This document shows, piece after piece, positions 1-7,019 of a DNA stretch of 26,935 bases. This stretch comes from Avichristensenella sp031550095. GTDB lineage: Bacteria; Bacillota; Clostridia; Christensenellales; Aristaeellaceae. The DNA lies in assembly GCA_031550095.1 (NCBI GenBank), contig JAVBOX010000166.1:1-26935 (forward strand), given 5' to 3'. Position numbers and translations under genes: made by a program. How positions within the stretch are numbered: the first letter of the stretch is position 1; every line of letters begins with the position of its first letter. The notes beneath the pieces were generated by a model. The model was not told the DNA's origin, made no database searches, and was given only the letters and a program-made list of their open reading frames with translations.

Positions 1-97
1 GGGCTATCTGTCGTCACTTCGCCAGGACTGCTAAAGCCCCGGCTTTCTTTGTTTGGCATTCGAACACGGCTATCACAACAGGAAAGGATGAGCGCCA
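1..97 (+). other. Upstream segment of recombinase; possible 3' end of an overlapping CDS
   Basis: Reading from base 1, frame 1 stays open until a TAG at 103-105, which would overlap the recombinase start at 98 by 8 bases. Frame 3 is also open, to a TAA at 109-111. Tandem, slightly overlapping recombinase genes are common in Clostridial integrative elements, so the 3' end of another element gene is possible here. The visible residues match no family I recognise, and the stretch is too short to judge. A GGAAAGG ribosome binding site for the recombinase lies at about 81-87. Confidence 0.25.
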
Positions 98-1747
98 ATG
101 CCTAGAATAAAAAAAGCAGCGCAACACCCTCAGGGCGGTAAGGTCTGGAATATTGCCGTTTACATTCGCCTATCAAAAGAAGACGGGGAGGATGAGAGTC
201 TAAGCATCACCAACCAGAAGAAAATCATCACCGAACACCTTGAACAGTTCTTCGACGGGGAGTACATTATCGTCGATTTCTATGTCGATGACGGCGTCAC
301 CGGAACAGGCTACGACAGACCGGATTTCCAACGCATGTTGAACGACGTGGAAGTGGGCAAAGTCAACTGCATCATTTGCAAGACCTTGTCCCGTGCCTTT
401 CGCAATTATGCGGATCAGGGTTATTTCCTCGAAGATGTTTTCGCCCGCAATGAAACGCGCTTCATCTCTATCGGCAGTCCTGCATTTGACAGCTTCAAGA
501 ACCCCGACGCAATCCACGGACTTGAAGTGCCTATCACCGGCCTGATGAACGACCGGTATGCGGCGAAGACCTCCGAGGATGTCCGCCGCACTTTCAATAT
601 GAAGAGGCGTAAGGGTGAATTCATCGGAGCGTTTGCGCCTTTCGGCTATATAAAGGACCCCCTGAACAAAAACCATCTCGTCATCGACGAGGAGGCGGCC
701 GAGATTGTAAGGTCCATTTTCAAATGGTTTGTCGAAGATGGCTTCAGCAAAAGAGGGATCGCCAAACAGCTTAATGAACTTGGTATCCCAAACCCGGCCA
801 CATATAAACGGAGAAAAGGAATGAAGTACGCAAACCCCAAGGTACATCTTGATGATGGACTTTGGGATAGTGCAACAATTTATCGTCTTCTACAGAACAG
901 GATCTATCTGGGCTGCATGGTGCAGGGGAAGCAGAAGGTTATTAGCTACAAGGTTCATGACCGTGTTGTGGTTCCTTCTGAGAGGTGGTTCATCAAGGAG
1001 GATACCCACGAACCGATTGTCACCAAAGAGATGTTCGATAAGGCGCAAGACGCAGGTGATCGTAACACCAGGACAGCCAACAGCAGGGATACGGTCTGGC
1101 TGCTTTCAGGCTTTGTTCGTTGCGCCGATTGCGAAAAGGCACTGTACAGGAAGATGTCGTTTGGTATTGCGTACTACTACTGCCGCGCCTACGAGAAGGT
1201 TAGCGGAAAATGTACAAAGCATTCGATAAGAGAAGATGCTATTGTAAAAGCTGTTTTGGCCGCTATCCGGCTGCAGGTCCATCTTGTAGAGCGACTTGCT
1301 GAAGCAATAGAGAGACTTAACGATGAACCGAATCATCGCCATAAGTCTTCCCATATTGAAACGCAACTCAACAGCAGAAAGCAGGAGTGTGAAAAACTCC
1401 GTCGCGCTGCCGAAGGTCTTTATGTGGACTGGAAAAACGAGATGTTCACTAAGGAAGAGTATGTCCAGATGAAGGGCTCGTTCGACGTGCGGATGGAGCA
1501 GCAGAAAATGGCCATTGCCGCGCTTGAGAAGGAGAAGCGCAGCTGGGATGAAGGCAAGGCCAATCAAGAGAATCCGCTGTTCTCTACGTTCCTTCAAAAC
1601 AGGAACCTCGATCAATTGGACCGGGGGGTTCTTTTCGCTATGGTAGAAACGATCAAGGTTCACGCGAACAAGGAGATTACTGTTTCTTTCAAGTATTCAG
1701 ACCAGTATGAGAGGCTGATGAAAAACTTGCCGGAACTCGTTCAGTGA
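98..1747 (+). CDS. Large serine recombinase (site-specific integrase of a mobile element)
   Basis: A 549-residue protein with the full architecture of large serine recombinases, which integrate and excise phages and conjugative or mobilizable elements through a covalent phosphoserine-DNA intermediate. The resolvase-type catalytic domain (about 17-160) has the YIRLS motif with the likely nucleophile Ser26, then DDGVTGTGYDRPDF and KTLSRAFR with the conserved arginines. The recombinase domain (about 170-290) follows. A zinc ribbon carries Cys342, Cys345, Cys362 and Cys372, and a basic coiled coil spans about 400-480. The start is ATG 98, preceded by GGAAAGG about 10 bases upstream. The gene is visibly less GC-rich than the genes downstream of 2736, consistent with transfer. 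It ends 32 bp before a truncated-looking collagen-like gene, so an attachment site probably lies just after the stop. The rest of the element must lie left of the window. Confidence 0.93.
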   Translation: MPRIKKAAQHPQGGKVWNIAVYIRLSKEDGEDESLSITNQKKIITEHLEQFFDGEYIIVDFYVDDGVTGTGYDRPDFQRMLNDVEVGKVNCIICKTLSRAFRNYADQGYFLEDVFARNETRFISIGSPAFDSFKNPDAIHGLEVPITGLMNDRYAAKTSEDVRRTFNMKRRKGEFIGAFAPFGYIKDPLNKNHLVIDEEAAEIVRSIFKWFVEDGFSKRGIAKQLNELGIPNPATYKRRKGMKYANPKVHLDDGLWDSATIYRLLQNRIYLGCMVQGKQKVISYKVHDRVVVPSERWFIKEDTHEPIVTKEMFDKAQDAGDRNTRTANSRDTVWLLSGFVRCADCEKALYRKMSFGIAYYYCRAYEKVSGKCTKHSIREDAIVKAVLAAIRLQVHLVERLAEAIERLNDEPNHRHKSSHIETQLNSRKQECEKLRRAAEGLYVDWKNEMFTKEEYVQMKGSFDVRMEQQKMAIAALEKEKRSWDEGKANQENPLFSTFLQNRNLDQLDRGVLFAMVETIKVHANKEITVSFKYSDQYERLMKNLPELVQ

Positions 1748-1800
1748 GAGCATTTGCCCCGCAACAGATACCCGTTGATTGCGGCGTAGCCCTCCTGATA
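1748..1800. other. Probable element/chromosome junction (attachment-site region)
   Basis: Large serine recombinase genes usually sit at one end of their element, beside the attachment site. Here the recombinase stop (1745-1747) is followed at once by an open frame that enters collagen-type Gly-X-Thr triplets without a credible start: an in-frame TGA at 1776-1778, then TTG 1779 with no ribosome binding site. This is what insertion into the 5' part of a collagen-like gene would leave. The 2-bp crossover core cannot be placed without the other element end. Confidence 0.4.
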
Positions 1801-2330
1801 TTTGTGCATATATTGTCGGAGCCACCGGAGCTACAGGCGCTACAGGCGCCACAGGCATTACAGGCCTTTCGGGGCTTCCAGGGGCTACTGGCCCGACTGG
1901 TACACTCGCGTCGGCATATGGTGGACGCGCCGCGACAGGCGCAACTCCGCTGACGCTTACCGCTGGAACGGTAACGGAAGTTCCCCTCAATGCCGCGATG
2001 CCTTTTTTCAATATGCTTCTAACGCCCGTTAACAGCGTTACGGTGCTGGATTCGGGTGTTTATCTTGCTACCTATAATGTGTCCGGCCTGTTTTCCGCAG
2101 CGGGTACCGTTACCGTAAGCCTTCAGGACGACGGGGTTTCCAGCAGCATGCTGACACAGACCATCGCCGTCCCGGCGGATGGTATCGCTCCCAACCGGTT
2201 TCTCGGTAGCTCGACGATCAGCATAGAAGCGAATTCTGTGATCCGCTTGGCAATGCAAAGCAACGTGGCAAACACATTTACGCCATCCGCCGGCATTGGC
2301 GCGAGCTTCACCCTGGTGCGAATCTTCTAA
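1779..2330 (+). CDS. Collagen-like protein with BclA-type C-terminal domain, probably 5'-truncated
   Basis: The reading frame gives about 183 residues. Residues 14-40 are nine Gly-X-Y triplets (mostly Gly-Ala-Thr), typical of bacterial collagen-like proteins with threonine in the third position. The remaining ~140 residues are rich in Thr, Val, Ser and Ala and end in FTLVRIF, resembling the trimeric C1q/TNF-like C-terminal domain of BclA-type exosporium or surface proteins. No usable start is visible: the only in-frame candidate is TTG 1779, just after a TGA and without a ribosome binding site. A short N-terminal leader, usual in this family, is missing. I infer that the gene lost its 5' end to the element that carries the recombinase, so it may be a silent remnant. 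Alternatively it is an unusually short protein starting at TTG. The domain assignment is firm; expression is not. Confidence 0.7.
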   Translation: MRRSPPDICAYIVGATGATGATGATGITGLSGLPGATGPTGTLASAYGGRAATGATPLTLTAGTVTEVPLNAAMPFFNMLLTPVNSVTVLDSGVYLATYNVSGLFSAAGTVTVSLQDDGVSSSMLTQTIAVPADGIAPNRFLGSSTISIEANSVIRLAMQSNVANTFTPSAGIGASFTLVRIF

Positions 2331-2333
2331 GGC

Positions 2334-2436
2334 GACACCACACAAAGGAGCGTCGCCGGCATTGCGAGAGATTTTCGCACTGATCAAGGAGCCTGGAGGA
2401 AGCCGTAGCAGCGCTAAGGCGACCGCAAGAGCGACA
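2334..2436 (+). repeat. Dispersed ~103-bp repeat, copy 1
   Basis: This stretch aligns without gaps to the reverse complement of 15939-16041, about four bases in five identical by eye. The most conserved core is CTGATCAAGGAGCC, followed by GGAGGAAGCCGTAGC, and preceded by CGAGAGATTTTCG. Many differences are transitions. A third, more diverged relative lies at the right end of the window. GTCGCC at 2352-2357 can pair with GGCGAC at 2331-2336 or at 2419-2424, so the unit can fold. It begins right after the stop of the collagen-like gene. Function unknown. Confidence 0.75.
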
Positions 2437-2735
2437 TAGAGCAGCACGAAAAGATCTGCAAGGACGGCGTGCACGACTGTGCGGTGTTGCCCTAAGCAAA
2501 GGATGATGCCAAGGCTGTCAAGCCGGCAGCAGGAAACACCGGAGGCGCTGTTCCTTGGAACTCCGCATAAGAATCCCCGTCATTAGGGATTATTCAATAT
2601 TGAAAATCCCTTCCCGCCCGCAGGCGAAATGATGGGATTCCCAGGGGATTGAAATCCTTTGGCGGGTCCAAGGGCCGCGCCCCCGGCCTTCCCTCTCCCC
2701 GGCATGACCCTTCTGAGCCTGGCAAAATGGCGGCT
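2437..2735. other. Intergenic stretch with inverted repeats, no gene recognised
   Basis: No convincing coding region is present. An inverted repeat AGGGATT...AATCCCT spans 2585-2611, and its loop contains the perfect palindrome TTCAATATTGAA. No T-run follows, so it is not a typical intrinsic terminator. The region also contains the start of the deoR terminator hairpin. Confidence 0.5.
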
Positions 2736-2749
2736 TCAGCCGCCTTTGC
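2722..2749 (-). terminator. Intrinsic terminator overlapping the 3' end of the DeoR-type gene
   Basis: GGCGGC (2729-2734) and GCCGCC (2739-2744) pair around a TTCA loop, with flanking GCAAA/TTTGC extending the stem around a two-base bulge. Read on the minus strand it is followed by ATTTTGCC. The stop codon of the minus-strand gene (2736-2738) lies in the loop. Confidence 0.6.
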
Positions 2750-3461
2750 TGGCGAAGGGGAGGGCCGCGTCGCTGATGATCTCATCCACATCGTCCACGG
2801 TACATAGGTTGTAGCAGCACTCCCGACCAAACTTGGAACTGTCCGACAGGAGAATCCGCCTGCGGCATTGGGACATCATGACCCGGCGGATGGAGGTTTC
2901 CTCGCTGATGATGTCGGAGACCTTACCGTCCAGGGAAATGCCGCCGCAGGAAAAGAAGAACAGGTCCGCGTTGAAATTGCGAACCATGGCCTCGGCATAG
3001 CTGCCGACGAAGCCTTGGGAGTTGCGCATCATCAGCCCGCCGGTGATGAGAATCTTGGCGTCAAGCTCCTGCAGGCCGGTCATGGTGGCGCTGGCATTGC
3101 TGATGATGGTCAGCCGCTGAAAGCGCTTCAGGTGGGGGATCATGAGGCTGACCGTGCTGGAGGCGTCCATCATCAGCACATCGCCATTCTTTATGCGCTT
3201 CATCGCTTCCAGGGCGATGCTCTCCTTGCTTTCGTCCTTTTCGGGCAGCCGTGCGTAGAAGGGAATTTCCTCCTGATCGCCTTCGATGAGGAGCACGCCG
3301 CCAAATACCCGCCGGACCAGGCCGTGTTTTTCCAGGGCGGTTAAATCCCGGCGGATGGATGCCTCGCTGACAAAAAGCGTCTTCGCCAGCATTCGGACGG
3401 AAGCGGACTTGGATTGGGTCAGGATGTTCATGATTTCCCGCAGGCGGTCATACTCGTACAT
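2736..3461 (-). CDS. DeoR/GlpR-family transcriptional regulator
   Basis: A DeoR-type repressor of about 241 residues. The N-terminal winged helix-turn-helix is clear (VRMLAKTLFVSEASIRRDL, then LVRRVFGGVLL), followed by the sugar-phosphate-sensing domain with the DASST, SNASA and GGLMMRNSQGFVG motifs. This family binds phosphorylated sugars or glycerol 3-phosphate and typically represses adjacent uptake genes. It is transcribed divergently from the ABC uptake operon at 3793-6888, its likely target. Two starts are possible: ATG 3470 directly abuts AAGG, while ATG 3461 (three codons on) has AAGG nine bases upstream, so I prefer 3461. A minus-strand promoter lies at 3558-3586 and a terminator overlaps the stop. 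The effector is not readable from the sequence; given the GDPD-like gene downstream of the operon, glycerol 3-phosphate or a polyol phosphate is a reasonable guess. Confidence 0.9.
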   Translation of the reverse strand: MYEYDRLREIMNILTQSKSASVRMLAKTLFVSEASIRRDLTALEKHGLVRRVFGGVLLIEGDQEEIPFYARLPEKDESKESIALEAMKRIKNGDVLMMDASSTVSLMIPHLKRFQRLTIISNASATMTGLQELDAKILITGGLMMRNSQGFVGSYAEAMVRNFNADLFFFSCGGISLDGKVSDIISEETSIRRVMMSQCRRRILLSDSSKFGRECCYNLCTVDDVDEIISDAALPFASKGG

Positions 3462-3533
3462 GGTGCTCATCCTTGTTTATTTCTTTTTATGTTTGATGGA
3501 CTGTTCATTTTTCAATCAATATCTGGGAATGGG

Positions 3534-3562
3534 TTGCTTTCGGTGTGTTCACATCATATAAT
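3534..3562 (+). promoter_or_regulatory. Distal promoter-like sequence toward the ABC operon
   Basis: TTGCTT (3534-3539) and TATAAT (3557-3562) with a 17-bp spacer point toward the uptake operon, leaving a leader of about 225 nt. Its -10 physically overlaps the -10 of the divergent deoR promoter, so the two would compete for polymerase. Confidence 0.4.
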
Positions 3563-3586
3563 ACCACTATACCGCATATCGTTCAA
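3558..3586 (-). promoter_or_regulatory. Promoter of the DeoR-type regulator
   Basis: On the minus strand TTGAAC (plus 3581-3586) and TATTAT (plus 3558-3563) are separated by 17 bp. It overlaps the -10 region of a plus-strand promoter-like sequence. Confidence 0.55.
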
Positions 3587-3645
3587 TGATGCCAAAGGAT
3601 TTTATTCAATTTATCTATATGTCGTGATTTTGAACTGTCGCGGCT

Positions 3646-3674
3646 TTGACGGGCTTTTCATTTTTGTTTATAAT
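3646..3674 (+). promoter_or_regulatory. Promoter of the ABC uptake operon
   Basis: TTGACG (3646-3651) and TATAAT (3669-3674) with a 17-bp spacer, close to the vegetative consensus. Transcription should start near 3681, about 110 nt before the first permease. Confidence 0.7.
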
Positions 3675-3692
3675 TTGGTCAACCATTATGTG

Positions 3693-3704
3693 TTCATATA
3701 TGAA
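3693..3704. promoter_or_regulatory. Palindromic operator candidate
   Basis: TTCATATATGAA is a perfect 12-bp palindrome about 12 bases past the predicted transcription start. Its context TGTTCATATATGAA resembles GlpR-type operators, so binding by the divergent DeoR-family regulator is plausible but inferred. Confidence 0.4.
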
Positions 3705-3792
3705 ACCTTCGGGGTTGAGAATGCGCTAAGTGCTGGTGGACTTAGGGCGGTTGGTGAAATGCGCTTGAAAAGCTAGGGAGGGATTGGACTTG

Positions 3793-4671
3793 ATGGGTCA
3801 CTCCGGCAGAACGCTGCGGCAAAAGAGGGTAGGGCTGTTTCCGTATCTTTTGCTCGCTCCGAGCCTAATCTTGCTCGGCGTATTCGTCTTTTATCCATTT
3901 CTGAGGACGATCTACCTGACATTCTTCGTCACCAATGTGAATGGGATGCCAACGAAGTTCGTTGGCATATCCATATGGCAGCGGGTCTTTAGGAACGCTC
4001 AGTACATGGACAGCATTGCCGTCAGCTTTCGGTTTGCCGCCATGATTGGCATTCCGACATTTTTCGTCGCTTTCATTCTGGCGTTTGTAGCCTCGGAAAA
4101 GAGCCGCTTCAGCCGATTCTATGAAATCCTCTTTTCCCTTTCCATGGCCATTGCCAGCGCACCTGCCGCCGCCATCTTTACGTCCGTTTTAAAGCTTAAC
4201 GGCGTGCTCAACGCGGTTCTGGGAACCAACAAGCAATGGCTCCAGGATCAGCGGTACGCTATCATCTGCGTGGCGGCGATAACCGTCTGGATGCGTCTGG
4301 GCAGTTCGTTTATTTTCCTGCTCACAGGCTTTCGGAATGTGCCCCAGGAGCTGCTGGAGAGCGCCCGGGTGGATGGGGCCGGATACTTCGGCCGATTGTT
4401 TCATGTGACGGTTCCCGTAGCCACTCCCCAGATTTTTTTCGTGATCTTCCTGAACATTACCGGCTCCTTCCAGAGCTTTGGGCAGATCAAGCTATTGACA
4501 GGCGGCGGGCCGGGAAACACCACGTCCGTGTTGATCTACAAGATCTATGAGGCGGCCTTTAAGAACGCGCGCTTTGAAACCGCCTGCTGCCTTTCCATCA
4601 TTTTGTTCCTTAGCATTTACCTCATAACCCGGATTCAATTCCTCATGGAAAAGAAGGTGGTGTATCAATGA
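3793..4671 (+). CDS. ABC sugar-type transporter permease (UgpA/MalF family)
   Basis: An integral membrane permease of about 292 residues with six predicted membrane segments, of the carbohydrate uptake class 1 (UgpA-like) family. The cytoplasmic EAA loop that contacts the ATPase is present as ELLESARVDGAGYFGRLFHV followed by TVPVATP. The conserved GGGPGNTTSVLIYKIYEAAF stretch is typical of UgpA/MalF homologues. ATG 3793 is the preferred start, because AGGGAGGG (3775-3782) sits at a workable distance; the in-frame TTG at 3784 is too close to it. The gene overlaps the next permease by ATGA, indicating translational coupling. No ATP-binding subunit is encoded nearby, so it probably uses a shared MsmK/UgpC-type ATPase from another locus. 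The substrate is unproved; the GDPD-like gene downstream favours a glycerophosphodiester or related polyol/sugar compound. Confidence 0.92.
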   Translation: MGHSGRTLRQKRVGLFPYLLLAPSLILLGVFVFYPFLRTIYLTFFVTNVNGMPTKFVGISIWQRVFRNAQYMDSIAVSFRFAAMIGIPTFFVAFILAFVASEKSRFSRFYEILFSLSMAIASAPAAAIFTSVLKLNGVLNAVLGTNKQWLQDQRYAIICVAAITVWMRLGSSFIFLLTGFRNVPQELLESARVDGAGYFGRLFHVTVPVATPQIFFVIFLNITGSFQSFGQIKLLTGGGPGNTTSVLIYKIYEAAFKNARFETACCLSIILFLSIYLITRIQFLMEKKVVYQ

Positions 4672-5522
4672 CTGCCTTGAGCGTCAAAAGAAATCGCCGC
4701 CCCGCGAGCAGGCTGGAGAGGATATACACGCTCTCTGGAATTGGGAAAGTGATCCTTGGGCTGATCTTCATCTTGCCGGTGCTGTATGGCGTCTGGATCA
4801 GCGTGAATACCAACGGCAATGTGGCCGCTATGCGTTACTTTACCTTCCAACTGACCTTCGATAACTATCGGCAAGTCTTTCGCGAGTTCAACGTCCTGCG
4901 CTATGTGCTGAACAGCTTTATCTATGTCACCATCAGCGTGGCTTCCCAGGTGATTACCTGCTCACTGGCCGCGTATGCCTTTGTATTTTTCAATTTCAAG
5001 GGCAGGAACCTTCTGTTTACCGCCGTCACCCTCTCCATGATGATCCCCGGGGATGCCATCATCATCGCTAACTATATGACCGTGATGTCCCTTCGCCTTA
5101 CGGATTCCTACTTGGGCATTTCCATCGTGAGCCTTACCTCCGGCATGGGCATTTTCCTGATGCGCCAGGCGTTTAAGACCGTTCCGCTGGAGCTGAAGGA
5201 CGCCTCGGAGATCGACGGCTGCGGCAGGATGCGCTTTCTGATACAGATTCTGCTCCCGGTGAGCACCCCCAGCATCGCCGCCATGGCCATCTATCTGTTC
5301 ATCAGCAATTACAACCATTTCTTTTGGCCTCTTCTGGTCACCAGCAAGGACAGCATGCGCACGATTCAGGTAGGAGTCAGCCTGCTGATGGATGAGGAGA
5401 CCGGAAAATTCGGTGCCCAGTGCGCGGTGGCGATGGTGGCCCTGGTGATTCCCATTTTCGTGTTTGCCGTCGCCTATAAGTACTTGGTCAAGGGGATGAC
5501 TGCCGGCGCGGTCAAGGGGTGA
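4668..5522 (+). CDS. ABC sugar-type transporter permease (UgpE/MalG family)
   Basis: A 284-residue second permease subunit of the same importer. It has six predicted membrane spans and an EAA loop (ELKDASEIDGCGRMRFLIQI followed by LLPVSTP). The segment around MIPGDAIIIANYMTV is characteristic of the UgpE branch. The start ATG at 4668 overlaps the stop of the first permease (ATGA), so the two are translated together. A small hairpin (5536-5550) and a strong AGGAGG separate it from the binding-protein gene, a common arrangement for higher expression of the binding protein. Partner ATPase not in the window. Confidence 0.92.
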   Translation: MTALSVKRNRRPASRLERIYTLSGIGKVILGLIFILPVLYGVWISVNTNGNVAAMRYFTFQLTFDNYRQVFREFNVLRYVLNSFIYVTISVASQVITCSLAAYAFVFFNFKGRNLLFTAVTLSMMIPGDAIIIANYMTVMSLRLTDSYLGISIVSLTSGMGIFLMRQAFKTVPLELKDASEIDGCGRMRFLIQILLPVSTPSIAAMAIYLFISNYNHFFWPLLVTSKDSMRTIQVGVSLLMDEETGKFGAQCAVAMVALVIPIFVFAVAYKYLVKGMTAGAVKG

Positions 5523-5535
5523 TTTTGGTTTCAAG

Positions 5536-5550
5536 CGGAGGGGTTCTCCG
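5536..5550 (+). other. Small hairpin between permease and binding-protein genes
   Basis: CGGAG and CTCCG flank a GGGTT loop. With no T-run it is unlikely to be a full terminator; it may stabilise the binding-protein mRNA. Confidence 0.35.
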
Positions 5551-5583
5551 CATAAGGAAACAATAAAGTTAGGAGGCAAATCC

Positions 5584-6888
5584 ATGAAAAAAACGCTGGG
5601 AATCTTCCTCGTCATGGCGATCATGCTGGGCATGTGCTCCTTTGCTCAAGCCGCTGATCCGGTGAAGATCGACGTATGGTATTGCTTATCCGGCGTGAAC
5701 GCGGACGCGCTGCTGAGCATCGCCAACCAGTTTGGCGGGGCCCAAACGGAGTATGTGGTGGAATTCATCTATGCGGGCTCTTATAACGACGCGCTAACCA
5801 AGTATCTGAGCACGCCTGTGGCGGACCGCCCGGACATCATCTGTGTCAATGCCCTGGGCATGCGCCCCGTCATCGACGACGGGGGCTTCTATCACATGCA
5901 AAAGCTGGTGGACGCGGGGAAGTTTGATATCTCTGAATACCCTCAAAGCCTGATCAACAACTTCTCCAACCAGGACGGCCTGTATGCTATGGTGCTGAAC
6001 CTGACGATTCCGGTGCTGTCGTACAACAAGACCTATCTGGAGAAGGTGGGCTGTACAGCGGACGATCTCAAGACCTGGGACGACGTTATGGCCGTTGCGG
6101 ATAAGATGGTGGAGGCGGGCCTGTGCACCTATGGCTTCGGCTTCTGCAACGACACATGGATCGTGGAGCAGATGATCGGCATGACGGGCAACACGGTTCT
6201 GGACAACAACAACGGACGTGACGGATACGCCACACAGCTCTCCTGCACGGAGGATGGAACGCTCCTGAAGGCTTTAGCCACAGTGGACACGCTGCTGGAG
6301 AAGGATTCCTGCTTCCTGGCCGCGTCGGCTTCCTCCGCCCGGGACGACTGCTCGGCGGGTGTAATCGGCATGTATTGCACCACCGCCGGCACATGGGGCG
6401 ACATGCTGGTCAACAGCGTGGACGGCTTTGAGTATGGCCAGACCACGCTGCCCTGCTGGGATGCGGAAAACGAATATTTCAGCCCCTATCCCTCCGGGGC
6501 CGGCATGTTCATCGTGGACAAAGGCGACATGGACAAGATCAATGGGGCCTGTGAGTTTATCAACTGGTTCTGCACCGACGAGATGCAGCTTGAATGGTGC
6601 AAGACCACGGGGTATTTGCCCATCAAGGAGAGCGTTTTGAACGGCGATTCCTACCAGGAATACGTGAAGAATGTCAATCCAGGCATCCAAAAGTGTATTG
6701 AGGCGATGTTCAACCATTCCTCAGGGACGGATCCCCACTTTGGCTCCCTGTCCGAATGGCGCGTCAATGTGCAGACGGCCATGAACAACCTGGATACGGA
6801 CGCCGCTTACACGCCGGAGAAGATCGTTGAGGAGACCAAGGCAACCATCAACGATGCCATTGAGCTCTACAATCTGTCCAATTATTAA
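5584..6888 (+). CDS. Extracellular solute-binding protein of the ABC importer (UgpB-like)
   Basis: A 434-residue secreted binding protein of the type paired with UgpA/UgpE permeases. The N-terminus is a signal peptide: KK, a hydrophobic core of about 15 residues and a cleavage-like AQA at residue 24. No proper lipobox is present (the only early cysteine is in GMCSF), so membrane anchoring by lipid is doubtful, which is somewhat unusual in Gram-positive bacteria. The mature part begins with the family pattern KIDVWYCLSG and contains the periplasmic-binding-type motifs for class 1 carbohydrate-binding proteins (ANQF..., then YNKTYLEKVG, GTWGDML, PSGAGMFIVDKG). AGGAGG at 5571-5576 lies seven bases before ATG 5584. 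It captures solute for the two upstream permeases. Substrate inferred only from neighbours. Confidence 0.92.
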   Translation: MKKTLGIFLVMAIMLGMCSFAQAADPVKIDVWYCLSGVNADALLSIANQFGGAQTEYVVEFIYAGSYNDALTKYLSTPVADRPDIICVNALGMRPVIDDGGFYHMQKLVDAGKFDISEYPQSLINNFSNQDGLYAMVLNLTIPVLSYNKTYLEKVGCTADDLKTWDDVMAVADKMVEAGLCTYGFGFCNDTWIVEQMIGMTGNTVLDNNNGRDGYATQLSCTEDGTLLKALATVDTLLEKDSCFLAASASSARDDCSAGVIGMYCTTAGTWGDMLVNSVDGFEYGQTTLPCWDAENEYFSPYPSGAGMFIVDKGDMDKINGACEFINWFCTDEMQLEWCKTTGYLPIKESVLNGDSYQEYVKNVNPGIQKCIEAMFNHSSGTDPHFGSLSEWRVNVQTAMNNLDTDAAYTPEKIVEETKATINDAIELYNLSNY

Positions 6889-7019
6889 CGCGCCCTGAAA
6901 ACGTGACCGGGATTGCCGCGGACGGATGGAAACTTGGCCCTTCCCCGTCCCGGCAGCCCCCCGGGGGATGATCGGCCTGCTGGCTGGAGGGTTTGATAAC
7001 ATTCGGAGGAAAATGGAGA

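Noticed and set aside
200..847. Long open frame on the minus strand opposite the recombinase
   Set aside because: Antisense to a clear recombinase catalytic and recombinase domain; no ribosome binding site and no recognisable motif.
2585..2611. Inverted repeat considered as terminator of the collagen-like gene
   Set aside because: It is some 255 bp after the stop and lacks a T-run; kept only as a structural note.
3868..5522. Searched the uptake operon for an ATP-binding subunit
   Set aside because: No Walker A or ABC signature in any frame that makes sense here; both genes are permeases.
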